From NCBI GenBank assembly GCA_038227045.1, contig JBBRQD010000005.1, forward strand, positions 45,829 through 109,828: a stretch of DNA of 64,000 nucleotides. The letters run 5' to 3'. Below, piece after piece: positions 26,043-35,149 of the stretch. The notes beneath the pieces were generated by a model. It saw only the letters and a list, made by a program, of their open reading frames with translations. It had not been told where the DNA came from and did no database searches. The first letter of the stretch is position 1. Every line of letters begins with the position of its first letter. A program made the translations under genes and the position numbers. The DNA is from JANXLS01 sp038227045. Its GTDB lineage: Bacteria > Planctomycetota > SZUA-567 > H5-PLA8.

Positions 26043-26987
26043 TCACTTCGCGAACTCGGCCCACTTCTCATCGAGTTTCGCGTCCGCCGCGGAGCTGGCG
26101 TGAATCACGACGCGGTAGTGGAAGACGACGCTTTTGTCCTTTTCGATTTTCAGATCGCCGGCATGGGCGCCGACTGTCTTGTCGAAGTCGTGCAAGCCGA
26201 ATGGATTCGGGCTCATCAGGCCGTAGTCGCGAATATGCCAGTTGGCTGGATGCCTGGGATTGTTTGGGTGGTCGAAAATGGCGACGCCGTAAGGCTTGCC
26301 GTCGATTTGTCCGGAAATGTCGCCCCATTTTCCGACTTTGCCCCAGCACGCTTTCATACCTTTGGCGCCGGTTGACAGCGAGAGGTTTTCATCTTTGGAC
26401 AAATCCTTGACCATGCGCACGGCAATCAGGCCGGCCTCCTTGGTGCCGCCGAATGTCACGTCGACGAGCGCTGTGTATTCGGACTTCAAATCGATCGCGC
26501 GCGACCCGTCCGGGTAGGCCAGAATCTGAACCGTGCGCGTCTCCTTCATCATGGGCTTCTGGTCGATGTCTTCCCATTCGAGCTGCTCGACGAAGCCATC
26601 TTCGACCGTCTTCGAAAACGCAATATGGTTCTGCTTGGGCCGGCTCTCTTTGCCGTCTTTCGTTTTCGAATTCAAGCCCCAATGATCGGCACCGTTGACG
26701 TCGCCGTGCCCGACCCAGATGGAGCGGTGGTGCGGGTGCTCCTTCAATTTCAGCGCGCTCTGGTCGGCGGTGACGACCGTGCCGTCAGCCGCCGTCGCGG
26801 ACGAGAAGAACGGCCGCCGGAAGGGCACGCCATCGCCGTCATTGAAAAAATAATTCGAGAACGGTTTGCCATCGATCTCGATGGCGATCTTCTTGTCATC
26901 GGGGGTGAGTTTGACGAGGTGATCCGCGGCCGAGCAGAATGACGCGAGGGCGAACGACGCGACGAGATTCAGCAGTGTGTTTTTCAT
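26043..26987 (-). CDS. Secreted PmoA-named (DUF6807) family protein
   Basis: About 314 residues with an N-terminal signal (LLNLVASFALASFCSA). Family blocks include EHPHHRSIWVGHGDVNG and IFDHPNNPRHPANWHIRDYG. Although this family is labelled 'methane oxygenase PmoA' in databases, it is not the copper monooxygenase subunit; members are common in PVC bacteria and may bind or process carbohydrates. Activity is unknown. ATG 26987 gives a clean signal peptide; an upstream TTG/ATG extension is unlikely. Confidence 0.85.
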   Translation of the reverse strand: MKNTLLNLVASFALASFCSAADHLVKLTPDDKKIAIEIDGKPFSNYFFNDGDGVPFRRPFFSSATAADGTVVTADQSALKLKEHPHHRSIWVGHGDVNGADHWGLNSKTKDGKESRPKQNHIAFSKTVEDGFVEQLEWEDIDQKPMMKETRTVQILAYPDGSRAIDLKSEYTALVDVTFGGTKEAGLIAVRMVKDLSKDENLSLSTGAKGMKACWGKVGKWGDISGQIDGKPYGVAIFDHPNNPRHPANWHIRDYGLMSPNPFGLHDFDKTVGAHAGDLKIEKDKSVVFHYRVVIHASSAADAKLDEKWAEFAK

Positions 26988-27053
26988 GATTTTATGGATA
27001 CACCGCATGCAAGCCCTCCGCGAAGCGCTGCGTTCTCGGCGGTGAAAAATCCG

Positions 27054-28496
27054 TTAAGGGAACAACCCCAGTTGCTTCGCCGCGTCGGCCACGCGCCCCA
27101 CGGCGATCATCATCGCCGCCGAGCGCAGCGAAACGTTCTCCTTGACCGACAGTTCCCACAGTGCAGTAAACGCGCGAATCATGATGCGGTGCAGACGCGA
27201 GTTGATTTCGTCCAGTTCCCAGAAGTAGCTTTGGATGCCCTGCACCCATTCGAAGTAGCTCACCGTCACGCCGCCTGCGTTGGCGAGAATATCCGGCACG
27301 ACCGTAATGCCGCGTCCTTCCAGAATCTTGTCGGCCTCGGTGGTTGTCGGTCCGTTCGCGCCTTCGACAACGATCTTCGCCTTGATTTCATGCGCATTGG
27401 CTTCGGTGATCACGCCGCCAAGCGCCGCGGGAATCAACACGTCGCAATCCAGAGCCAGCAACTCTTCATTGGTGATGACCTGGCCGGAACAATGATCGGT
27501 CAAGCTGTCTTTCGGCCCCATGTTCGCGAAGATTTTGAACGGATCGTGGCCTTCCGGATTGTAGACGCCGCAGTGGACATCGCTGATCGCGACAATCTTC
27601 GCGCCCATTTCGTGCAGTGATTTCGCCGCGTATGAACCGACGTTGCCTGCCCCCTGAACGACCACGCGCAGTCCGTTGAGACTGATGCCTTTTTCCTTCG
27701 CCACTGCCGCGGTGACGTAGCTCACGCCGCGCCCGGTCGCTTCAACTCGTCCCAGCGAACCGCCTATGGAGACCGGCTTGCCCGTCACGATCTGCGGCAC
27801 CGCATGGCCGGTGGTCATGCCATACGTGTCCATCATCCACGCCATCGTCTGCGCGTTGGTGCCCATGTCCGGCGCCGGAATGTCCCTGTCCGGCCCGATG
27901 ATGATCATGATCTCGGACGTGAAGCGGCGCGTGAGCCGCTCGTTTTCGCCGATGGAAAGCTTCGACGGATCGACGACCACCCCGCCCTTCGCGCCGCCGT
28001 ATGGAATGTTCATCAGCGCGCACTTCCAGGTCATCAGCATCGCCAGCGCCTTCACTTCCTCCATGCTGACTTCATGATGGTAGCGAATGCCGCCCTTCGC
28101 CGGGCCGCGATAGAGATTGTGCTGCACGCGATAGCCCTGAAAGACCTGCACGCGCCCCGAATCCATGCGCACCGGGACGGCGACTTCGAGCGTGCGCTTG
28201 GGATGGCGCAGCATCGTGTGCGCGTTCGGATCGAGGTTGATCTGCTTGGCGACATCGTCGAGCTGCTGGCGCGCCTGTTCCCACATGTCGTGCCGCCGCA
28301 CCACCGCCGTCACAGACGATTCGGTGACATGTATGTGCGGCGTGCCGATCACGGACGCCGGAGCGGTTTGCTTCAAGCGCAGCAGCGCCGTGCCAATCGC
28401 CTTCGCCGCCGGATGCTCGTCCGTCAAATTCACCAATTGCCCACGGGTGTAGCTTCCCGATGAAGGCTGCGTTGTTGTGTCGTTTGCGTCTGCCAT
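27054..28496 (-). CDS. gdhA: Glutamate dehydrogenase
   Basis: Glu/Leu/Phe/Val dehydrogenase family enzyme linking 2-oxoglutarate and ammonia with glutamate. Catalytic Lys170 is in IPYGGAKGGVVVD, the substrate loop includes GPAKGGIRYH, and the nucleotide-binding motif is VQGAGNVGSYAA. At 480 residues it has an N-terminal extension of about 45 residues relative to standard 420-residue hexameric forms; this part (to HPAAKAIGTAL) has low complexity. AAGGAG lies upstream of ATG 28496. Cofactor preference not determined. Confidence 0.94.
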   Translation of the reverse strand: MADANDTTTQPSSGSYTRGQLVNLTDEHPAAKAIGTALLRLKQTAPASVIGTPHIHVTESSVTAVVRRHDMWEQARQQLDDVAKQINLDPNAHTMLRHPKRTLEVAVPVRMDSGRVQVFQGYRVQHNLYRGPAKGGIRYHHEVSMEEVKALAMLMTWKCALMNIPYGGAKGGVVVDPSKLSIGENERLTRRFTSEIMIIIGPDRDIPAPDMGTNAQTMAWMMDTYGMTTGHAVPQIVTGKPVSIGGSLGRVEATGRGVSYVTAAVAKEKGISLNGLRVVVQGAGNVGSYAAKSLHEMGAKIVAISDVHCGVYNPEGHDPFKIFANMGPKDSLTDHCSGQVITNEELLALDCDVLIPAALGGVITEANAHEIKAKIVVEGANGPTTTEADKILEGRGITVVPDILANAGGVTVSYFEWVQGIQSYFWELDEINSRLHRIMIRAFTALWELSVKENVSLRSAAMMIAVGRVADAAKQLGLFP

Positions 28497-28561
28497 GCTT
28501 GATGTTGCTCCTTAAAGATGTCGCTTTAAAAATTACTTTCAATTGTATTGTCAAAAGATTG

Positions 28562-29203
28562 CTATCGCTCGCCGTGATGATGAGGAACCGGCTGTTCTGG
28601 CCATTGCCCTGGCCATTGCTGCGGTTGAAATACCAACATAACCGCTCCCCAAAGTAAGACGAGCAGCATGATCGTCCGCAGTGAGAATCGCGGCAAAAAA
28701 CGTTCTTGCGGATGAGTCTTGCGCCACGCTTGCCAGGCGATCCAGATCCCGCAAGACGCCCCAGCCACGACGAACAACAGCATCACACGCGCGTAGACAA
28801 ACGTATCGCCTTGCAAAAGTACGATGGCGAAATACCCCGGAACATTGGCGAATGCCATCATAATTCCGAAGATCGCTCCCTCTACCATTGATCGACGTAG
28901 CGACCAATTCGCTGCCTGCCTTTCCAGAATCGCAAGTAGAAGCAACGAGAACACTATCGCTCCGGGACTGCAGAATATTATCGCAACAACAACCATGTCA
29001 ACGAAGTCGAAGTGGTGGTGGTCAGGTCCATTTTGGATTTGTATATTGCCCAGAGTACGCAAGCCAACCAGCGCGCATGGAAGCGTGACACCGATCAGAA
29101 CTGAACCGAGCGCTGCCATCAGATAGTTGAGGCACCCCAATGGAGGGGCCACGCGCATTGCCTGAGGCGGAATCTCTGAGGGAGGCGTGGACGTAGCCGG
29201 CAT
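28562..29203 (-). CDS. Polytopic membrane protein, PVC-type, unknown function
   Basis: 213 residues with about five hydrophobic helices and a Pro-rich cytoplasmic start (PATSTPPSEIPPQA). The last segment reads RFSLRTIMLLVLLWGAVM, a signature often seen in membrane proteins of Planctomycetota. A His-rich tail (VPHHHGER) ends it. No functional motif. ATG 29203 is preferred; an upstream frame to 29245 has no support. It lies 65 nt before gdhA on the same strand. Confidence 0.75.
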   Translation of the reverse strand: MPATSTPPSEIPPQAMRVAPPLGCLNYLMAALGSVLIGVTLPCALVGLRTLGNIQIQNGPDHHHFDFVDMVVVAIIFCSPGAIVFSLLLLAILERQAANWSLRRSMVEGAIFGIMMAFANVPGYFAIVLLQGDTFVYARVMLLFVVAGASCGIWIAWQAWRKTHPQERFLPRFSLRTIMLLVLLWGAVMLVFQPQQWPGQWPEQPVPHHHGER

Positions 29204-29275
29204 AATCCGTAATTCCGTGAATGCTCGTAAAGCATCGACCGACACATCATAAGGACGAATCGGCAGGCACGTCGA

Positions 29276-29770
29276 TTACGTCGAAAACGCCACTGCCGCC
29301 AGAACCGCCGCTTCGGACCGCGCCCCCGTTCCGCGCAAAACAATCCGCCGCACCGTCGGTTCGCTGTGTTCTATTTCGACAAGAACACGGTCGGGCGGCC
29401 AGTTTAAATCCGAAAGTTTTTCGGGCCATTCGATGCACGCGATGCCATTTGGATCGTCGAAACATTCCATCAAACCGCTGGCTTCGAACTCCGCCGCGCC
29501 GCCGCCGAGGCGATAGGCGTCGATATGGTGGAGCGTCGCGCGGCCACCTTTATAGGAGTGCAACAGGATGTACGTCGGGCTGGTCACGCAGACATCCGGC
29601 GGCGCGTCTAGGCCGCGCAACATGCCGCGCACGAATGCCGTTTTTCCCGCACCCAATTCGCCGGAGAGCAACACCAGCGCCGGAGCGGTCAACGCGCGGG
29701 CGAGGCGCTCACCGAGCGCTTCGGTTTCGCTCGCGGAGCGGGTTTTGCAGTCGATGAAGTTATACGACAT
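29276..29770 (-). CDS. tsaE: tRNA threonylcarbamoyladenosine biosynthesis ATPase
   Basis: ATPase subunit that drives TsaB-TsaD in making t6A37 on tRNAs. Walker A is GELGAGKT (37-44); VTSPTYILLHSYKGG and HHIDAYRLGG are the conserved TsaE blocks, as is CIEWPEKL. 164 residues, normal. Its ATG 29770 lies inside the end of thiL with an 11-nt overlap, so the two are translationally coupled. tsaB/tsaD are not in this window. Confidence 0.94.
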   Translation of the reverse strand: MSYNFIDCKTRSASETEALGERLARALTAPALVLLSGELGAGKTAFVRGMLRGLDAPPDVCVTSPTYILLHSYKGGRATLHHIDAYRLGGGAAEFEASGLMECFDDPNGIACIEWPEKLSDLNWPPDRVLVEIEHSEPTVRRIVLRGTGARSEAAVLAAVAFST

Positions 29771-30710
29771 GCTCGTATCCGATGTCGGGAAGAGGGTGTT
29801 CGGTGCCATCTTCCCCGACAACAGTGATGCCATTTGAAAGTGGCATGATTTCACCGATCTGAATTAACGGGTCGATCCCGTCGTAATCAGGGTAATAAGT
29901 TTTTAGCAACCTAGACGCCTGTTCGGGTTCGACGGCGAACAGCAATTCAAAATCTTCTCCATCCGAAAGCGCATGGTTGAATGCCTCCGCTGCAGTTTTC
30001 GAGATCGACTTCGCATGAGAACTAATCGGCACTTTCGATTCAACAATGCGTGCGCCACATTGGCTCTCTTTGCAGATGTGGACAATGTCACGGGCTAGCC
30101 CATCCGTGATGTCGATGCACGCGTGTACGCCATCCGGGCACGATTCACGGACCCATCGAGATTTAACGAGCTGAGGATCAAAATCGAAATGCTTGGACGA
30201 CGTGAGTGAACCGCCGAGACCACCGGTCAGGAGCAGCACGTCACCCGGCCGAGCGCCGCCGCGTGTCCAGGCGCGGCCTTTTGGGCAATTTCCTACCAGC
30301 GATACGGTCACACTCAAACCGTTTTCCGATGAGGAAAAATCGCCGCCGGCCAATCCGATATCATAACGCTTGCAGCACTCGACGATCCCTTCATACACAT
30401 CCAGCACAAGCGTTTCCTTCGAACCTTTTTTAACATTTATCGCAACCATTGCGGCCACTGGCCAGCCACCCGCCGCCGCGATGTCTGAACACGTTTTGGC
30501 CATCGCTTTCCAACCGACGCAGAACAACGCAATGGATCCAGGGCCATCCAAAACAAAATGCGTTCCCTCGATCACCTGATCGATTTTAAAAAGCAGCTCG
30601 TCCGACGCTGGCCACGAAAGGGCCGCGCAATCCGAACCCGGCCCGACCGTAATCCATGGATGCGTCGGCGCCCCTGCGCGGAATTTTTCGATGAGGCTCA
30701 ATTCGCCCAT
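29760..30710 (-). CDS. thiL: Thiamine-monophosphate kinase
   Basis: Makes thiamine diphosphate from the monophosphate using ATP. AIR-synthase-like fold with blocks VGPGSDCAALSW, KIDQVIEGTHF, CSDIAAAGGWPVAA and LAGGDFSSSENGLSVTVS; ALSDGEDFELLF is the conserved C-terminal motif. 316 residues, normal. The 3' end overlaps tsaE by 11 nt, a pairing known in other bacteria. Confidence 0.95.
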   Translation of the reverse strand: MGELSLIEKFRAGAPTHPWITVGPGSDCAALSWPASDELLFKIDQVIEGTHFVLDGPGSIALFCVGWKAMAKTCSDIAAAGGWPVAAMVAINVKKGSKETLVLDVYEGIVECCKRYDIGLAGGDFSSSENGLSVTVSLVGNCPKGRAWTRGGARPGDVLLLTGGLGGSLTSSKHFDFDPQLVKSRWVRESCPDGVHACIDITDGLARDIVHICKESQCGARIVESKVPISSHAKSISKTAAEAFNHALSDGEDFELLFAVEPEQASRLLKTYYPDYDGIDPLIQIGEIMPLSNGITVVGEDGTEHPLPDIGYEHVV

Positions 30711-30734
30711 GAGCTGATGAATTCCATAAAAAAT

Positions 30735-30776
30735 ATCTGCGGTAATCGGCGTTTATCCGCGTTCATCTGCGATTAA
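30735..30776. repeat. Interspersed 'ATCTGCGG..CGTTCATCTGCG' repeat remnant
   Basis: A phrase of repeated near-identical words, ATCTGCGGTAATCGGCGTTT followed by ATCCGCG, TTCATCTGCG and GATTAA, lies in the gap between thiL and the Nudix gene. This type of text is a known dispersed intergenic repeat in many genomes. No gene function. Confidence 0.5.
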
Positions 30777-30807
30777 GTAAGCCGCTCGATTCCACTCGAA
30801 TCGCCGG

Positions 30808-31239
30808 TCATTCCTTGCGCAGCGATTTTCGCACGAACGCGTCCGCCTTGCGGAAGATATCCTTCAAGTCGTCGTGGGACAGCATGATTTCGAGTTCTGC
30901 GATCGTGGCCAGATGCGCTTCTGTGTGCTCGTCCGAAATCTCAACTTCGTCCGCGGGCATCTCGCACAGAAAAAAAATGACCTCTTTCTTCAGCCGTTTT
31001 TTCTTCTTGTCGACTTTGTACGTCAGTACCTCGCGAAAGCCGGGAATAAACTTGGAGCGGCGGAAGCCCGTCTCCTCGTAGATCTCGCGCATCGCCGTTT
31101 CGATCTCGGTTTCGCCGTCGTCCGCGTGGCCCTTGGCCGGACCCCATTCGCCGTGGTGCGCCGAGCGCAGGATCAGGTATTTCGCGACGTTCTTTTCGAT
31201 AACGTAAAGAATTGCACCGGCTGCTTTGATATCCGCCAT
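30808..31239 (-). CDS. Nudix hydrolase, Ap4A-hydrolase-like
   Basis: Nudix box GHADDGETEIETAM-REIYEETGF fits G-x5-E-x7-REUxEExGU exactly. The N-terminal AAGAILYVIEKNVAKYLILR and WGPAKGH are typical of bis(5'-nucleosyl)-tetraphosphatases that clear dinucleoside polyphosphates. 143 residues, normal. It ends 3 bases after the upstream ExbD-like gene's... neighbour spacing is very tight: its stop-side partner begins the next gene upstream at 31243, a 3-nt gap, implying one transcript. Confidence 0.92.
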   Translation of the reverse strand: MADIKAAGAILYVIEKNVAKYLILRSAHHGEWGPAKGHADDGETEIETAMREIYEETGFRRSKFIPGFREVLTYKVDKKKKRLKKEVIFFLCEMPADEVEISDEHTEAHLATIAELEIMLSHDDLKDIFRKADAFVRKSLRKE

Positions 31240-31242
31240 GAT

Positions 31243-32379
31243 TCACTTTCCCGGCGTCGCCGCGATCGGTTGAACTGCATCTTGTTTGACGCACACGCGC
31301 GTCACACCAGCCGCCCTGAGCGCATCCAGAACTTTTTTCACGCGCGGATCCTCGGGCTTGCCCGACTTCACTATCACCACAGTCGCCGGAATTTGCTGCG
31401 CCGGAAGGCGTGTCTTCAGTTTCTCCACCGCTTTTGCTACGAACGCATTTGTGTCTGAACCGGCATCTTGACCCCACGCGCGCAATTTCGTTCCGTCCTT
31501 TTCCAATTCAACGTTCAGCACCAGCCGCTCTTCCGCGGGCGGTCCTTCGACGCGTTGCGAGGGCAGCAGGCGCGCATTGCCGGTGTCGCGCAATTCCTTC
31601 ATGACCTCGCGCGGTTCTTCGCCGGCTACGAAATCGGGCTCGGGGCAAACCAGCAGCGGTTTGATCCACGGAGACTCTTTGGGATCGCCCGGCTGGCGCG
31701 CGTAATTTTTAAAGAACAGTCCGGCTAGATTCACGACCGGCAGTTTGTCGTCGGCGATTCCGATCTTGAGTTTGTCATACACCTTCGACCCCGGTGGGCA
31801 CAAAATGCGCAGCGCGAAAATCTCGTGCGCCGTGTTGACGAAGATGGCGGGCAACACGGTATAGCCCGGCAATCCATACTCCGGCGTCAGATCCGCGTTC
31901 GACACTTCCACAATGACGCCGCGCTGCGCCGCGTAGGATTCGCCCCGGTGCAAATCGGGCTCATCGGTCAGATTCTCGTAGGTGGTGCGATCATTCACGT
32001 CTTTGAGAATCTGCTTGATGTCGAATTTCGCAACGCGCTTCAGAAGAAATTTGAATGGGCGGCCATCCAGAATCGCGCGCTCGGCGTATTTGTCTTTCTC
32101 GTCGGTATCGACAATTTGCGCAAAGATCTGGCGCGGTGTGGTCTGTTCCACCTCCGATTCTACGCCGAAATCCGCGGCGGCCGCCTTTGACGGCCCGAAA
32201 TACCCGGAGAAATCGAGGTAGAAAAACAATCCGATCGCCACCAGCATCAGCACCAGAAAAAACTTGAGCAGATTGAAGACCTGGCGGATTACGAACTTGA
32301 TCAGAAACAACGCGCACACAATCGCCACCAGTCCAAGGAGCGGGCGCGTATATGGCGACATCGACAGCCATTGATCCAT
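31243..32379 (-). CDS. Membrane-anchored protein with ExbD/TolR-like C-terminus
   Basis: 378 residues. Two hydrophobic helices near the N-terminus (LLGLVAIVCALFLIKFVI and LLKFFLVLMLVAIGLFFYL) are followed by a long soluble part of unknown fold. The last 60 residues, with TVVIVKSGKPEDPRVKKVL and DALRAAGVTRVCVKQD, resemble the periplasmic end of ExbD/TolR. No ExbB/TolQ partner is adjacent. AAAGGAG lies 11 nt before ATG 32379. It is separated by 3 nt from the Nudix gene. The ExbD link is by motif only. Confidence 0.65.
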   Translation of the reverse strand: MDQWLSMSPYTRPLLGLVAIVCALFLIKFVIRQVFNLLKFFLVLMLVAIGLFFYLDFSGYFGPSKAAAADFGVESEVEQTTPRQIFAQIVDTDEKDKYAERAILDGRPFKFLLKRVAKFDIKQILKDVNDRTTYENLTDEPDLHRGESYAAQRGVIVEVSNADLTPEYGLPGYTVLPAIFVNTAHEIFALRILCPPGSKVYDKLKIGIADDKLPVVNLAGLFFKNYARQPGDPKESPWIKPLLVCPEPDFVAGEEPREVMKELRDTGNARLLPSQRVEGPPAEERLVLNVELEKDGTKLRAWGQDAGSDTNAFVAKAVEKLKTRLPAQQIPATVVIVKSGKPEDPRVKKVLDALRAAGVTRVCVKQDAVQPIAATPGK

Positions 32380-32517
32380 ACTCGGCAGAGCTCCTTTCAA
32401 CTCGACGAACGGTGTCAATTCCAGGGTTCGGCATCGATCACGATAGCTTGTTTTACACCGTGTTGTCAAACGACATTCGCGCCATGGCAAACGGGCCGAA
32501 AGTGGGAACTGGCCACC

Positions 32518-33042
32518 TCAGGCATTTGAGATCGGAAGAATCAAGAGCAACACGGCGGCATGAATTTTTTCGCGCAGCGCCTGACAGTGTGCAACCGTAT
32601 CCGCCGCCTGGCTGCGCCGGCGCACGTTGGCGCTGTCCGGGTCCGCGGCGGAGCAATTTGAAACAACTTGAATCGCAGCCGCGCGCGCGCACGCTTCCAG
32701 GAAATAGGCGGACGAGGCGACGTCTCCGGCGAGATTGGGATTGGATGCTGCACTCAGCGCCAGGACCGTCTCGAGACCCTTTCGCGCCGCGCCTAGAATG
32801 CGCTCGGGCACCGCGGTGGATTGTTCGCGAGCGGCTGCCAACGCCTTGCTTCGCGCGCTCTTTTCGTCTGTGGAATTTTTGGGAAGCGCCAGCGCGGCGC
32901 GATAACTGTCGTACGCGGCTATGTCCTGCTCCATCAAGAGAAGAAAGTCGCCGCGCAAAGCCTCCAATGCGCCGAGCGCCTCTCGGGCCGCCACGTCAAA
33001 CCCGGCATATTTCTCGTTGCCGACCGTGTAATTGGCGGCCAT
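32518..33042 (-). CDS. Formimidoyltetrahydrofolate cyclodeaminase-like protein, start region damaged
   Basis: FTCD C-terminal-domain family, a helical cyclodeaminase in folate/histidine metabolism. Homology clearly begins before the first ATG (33042): in-frame codons from about 33138 encode EPFLNALAAKQPTPGGGSAS, then ALGGAIGAALGSM, the family's conserved substrate loop. Upstream, up to the in-frame TGA at 33192, there is no ATG, GTG or TTG, and the sequence there is a TTTCAGG repeat. Either the gene starts at a rare codon (CTG 33162) or it has lost its start. Translated from 33042 alone it would lack the PTPGGG loop. Confidence 0.7.
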   Translation of the reverse strand: MAANYTVGNEKYAGFDVAAREALGALEALRGDFLLLMEQDIAAYDSYRAALALPKNSTDEKSARSKALAAAREQSTAVPERILGAARKGLETVLALSAASNPNLAGDVASSAYFLEACARAAAIQVVSNCSAADPDSANVRRRSQAADTVAHCQALREKIHAAVLLLILPISNA

Positions 33043-33131
33043 GCTTCCCAGCGCCGCGCCTATTGCGCCACCCAGCGCGCTCGCGCTGCCACCGCCGGGC
33101 GTCGGCTGCTTCGCGGCGAGAGCGTTTAAGA

Positions 33132-33163
33132 ATGGTTCAAGGTTCGCGGTTTCAGGTTTCAGG
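33132..33163. repeat. TTTCAGG-type interspersed repeat, single arm
   Basis: ATGGTTCAAGGTTCGCGGTT then TCAGGTTTCAGGTT: one arm of the family seen at 6139, 12075, 52588 and 55831. It lies exactly where the cyclodeaminase start codon would be expected. Confidence 0.7.
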
Positions 33164-33208
33164 TTTTGTCGCTCCGGAAGTTCAGCAAGTCAATTTAACC
33201 AAATCGAA

Positions 33209-34975
33209 TTAAAACTCAACGCGTTCAAGCGCGCGAATTCCGAGCTTCATTGGAATCAGGGCGGCGGCCAGATTCAACGCTGTAATAAAGAGGAGAAACG
33301 GCACGGCCCATGTCGCGTTGTTCGCCGGTTGCCAAGCCTGTAGATCGACCAGCGGAAGCACCATAAAGCGATGGAACAACAGTCCGCCCCCGCCGACGCT
33401 CGTGGCCACCAATCCAATCGACAGGATCAGCGTCAAAGTGCCGCCGAAACCCGAGACGATCTTCGACGGGTTGAGTTCGCGGAAATTCGGAAACAGCGCG
33501 CCCATGCCCACCGTCAGGCCGCTCAGGCCGAATGCAACCAGCAAACTCGTCCACACCTGCACGGCGAAGACCAGCGGCGTGTTGTGCTGCGCCCAATTCG
33601 ACAGCGCCGCGAGCGGCACGCTGATCAGCGCCGTGCCGCCGAACGCAAAATAAAATTTGGACCACATGATCTGATTGCGGGCAATCGGCGCCAGCCCCAG
33701 GATCCAGAAACGCTGCCCCTCCAGCGAGATCATCGGGAACACAAAGCGGCTGCAAATTGTCGCCAGCGTCATGCAGGCCGCGCCCAGATTCAAAAACGAC
33801 GTGAGATTCTTGTACAGCGGCTGATCGATGGGATACGTCGAGAGGCTCTGAATGTTGGTATTGTAAATCAGCAGAATGCCGAAGAAAATAAGCACCTGCG
33901 CCCACTGCGCCGGGTCGCGAAAAAACGTTTTGATATCTTTGATCATCAATGCCGCCATCTGCGGATTGCCGGCGACGAACGGCCCGAAGATCGTCTCGAT
34001 CGCCGAACGTCCCGCGCGCCGGCGCCGCGAGCCCATGCCGTGAGACGTGGAAAAGGCGCCTGAGTAGATCGAGCCGGCGAGAAACCATCCCAGCGAAATT
34101 GAAAACAACGCGCTGGACGCGATCGCGCCGAAGAACACGCCGCACACACGGAAGCCGTCGGGCCGCCCCTCGCTGACGCTCAGCAGGCCCTCCGCCATCC
34201 AATAATTCGGCGTCATGTAGTGGCGCGTAAAATTCAGCTTGCCCAGCGCCGACTGGATCATGACGTCGATGCTCTTGCCAGGCACCGCCGAGTGCGTGTT
34301 GTAAAGCGAGAAGCCGACTGCGACTCCCGCGCACAAGATCGCCGCAGCCGCCAGCGCGAGAATCTTTCCTTTGCTGCGGGGCACATAGGCGGTCAGCAGC
34401 AGGCCGATCAGCGCACCCACGCCGGCGGGGAAGATCACGAACGGAATCGCCATCAGCGCGCACAGCGGGTAAAATGGCCACGCGGCGTGAGTCTGAATGC
34501 CCAGCGCCAAAATCAGCGGCAAGCCCAATGCGAACACCGCCCACGATGAATAAATCAGCGATTCGAACAGCTTGTAAAGAAAGATCGTTTCGCGCCGCAC
34601 GGGCATCGAATACAGATGCGACGTTTCGTTCGACTTGAATAAATTCGTAAACGAAATCAGCGCGTTTGAAAAGACCAGCATGACCGTCAGAGACATGAAA
34701 AAGAGGCTGAAGCCGATGTGGACGAGTTTTTGGCCAGCCAGCGATCCCACGTTGTCGAAGACGAAACGGATAAAATCCAGAATACCCCAGAACAATCCGC
34801 CCCAGAACAACATTCCCGCAACAGTCACGACGACGATTTTCAAGCGCGATTCGCGGCGCGCGCCGACGAGCGTATTTTTGATGGAGATGAAGCGATATTT
34901 GAGCAGCGTCAGCAAGGGAAATGCGTTCGGCGGCCGGTTGGGGATAACGCTCAATTCGCTGGATAAGTTGGGCAT
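33209..34975 (-). CDS. ABC exporter permease (putative ABC_exp family)
   Basis: 588-residue membrane protein with 12 or so hydrophobic helices, beginning LLKYRFISIKNTL, typical of large 'putative ABC exporter' permeases. Cytoplasmic loops include NETSHLYSMPVRRETIFLYK and FFRDPAQWAQVLIFFG, and FPMISLEGQRFWILGLAP is a family-like block. No ATPase gene is adjacent, so its partner must be elsewhere (the ATPase at 22056 is paired with another permease). Substrate unknown. Confidence 0.82.
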   Translation of the reverse strand: MPNLSSELSVIPNRPPNAFPLLTLLKYRFISIKNTLVGARRESRLKIVVVTVAGMLFWGGLFWGILDFIRFVFDNVGSLAGQKLVHIGFSLFFMSLTVMLVFSNALISFTNLFKSNETSHLYSMPVRRETIFLYKLFESLIYSSWAVFALGLPLILALGIQTHAAWPFYPLCALMAIPFVIFPAGVGALIGLLLTAYVPRSKGKILALAAAAILCAGVAVGFSLYNTHSAVPGKSIDVMIQSALGKLNFTRHYMTPNYWMAEGLLSVSEGRPDGFRVCGVFFGAIASSALFSISLGWFLAGSIYSGAFSTSHGMGSRRRRAGRSAIETIFGPFVAGNPQMAALMIKDIKTFFRDPAQWAQVLIFFGILLIYNTNIQSLSTYPIDQPLYKNLTSFLNLGAACMTLATICSRFVFPMISLEGQRFWILGLAPIARNQIMWSKFYFAFGGTALISVPLAALSNWAQHNTPLVFAVQVWTSLLVAFGLSGLTVGMGALFPNFRELNPSKIVSGFGGTLTLILSIGLVATSVGGGGLLFHRFMVLPLVDLQAWQPANNATWAVPFLLFITALNLAAALIPMKLGIRALERVEF

Positions 34976-35149
34976 GGCATTCCAAACGGGTCGAGGACGG
35001 AATTATAGAGAATTGAGGCTTGAATTTATGGACTCATTTTTTGCGCGAACGCTGAATTGCGTTGCGCTCTACTCCATAATTACATTCATCACCCGCGTTT
35101 CGTCACAAGTTGAACGGCGGAACGCGCACGGAATAGACTCCGTTTCAGT

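Noticed and set aside
33225..34985. 586-codon minus-strand frame overlapping the ABC exporter permease in another frame
   Set aside because: The overlapping frame lacks hydrophobic pattern and motifs, whereas the chosen frame gives regular membrane helices.
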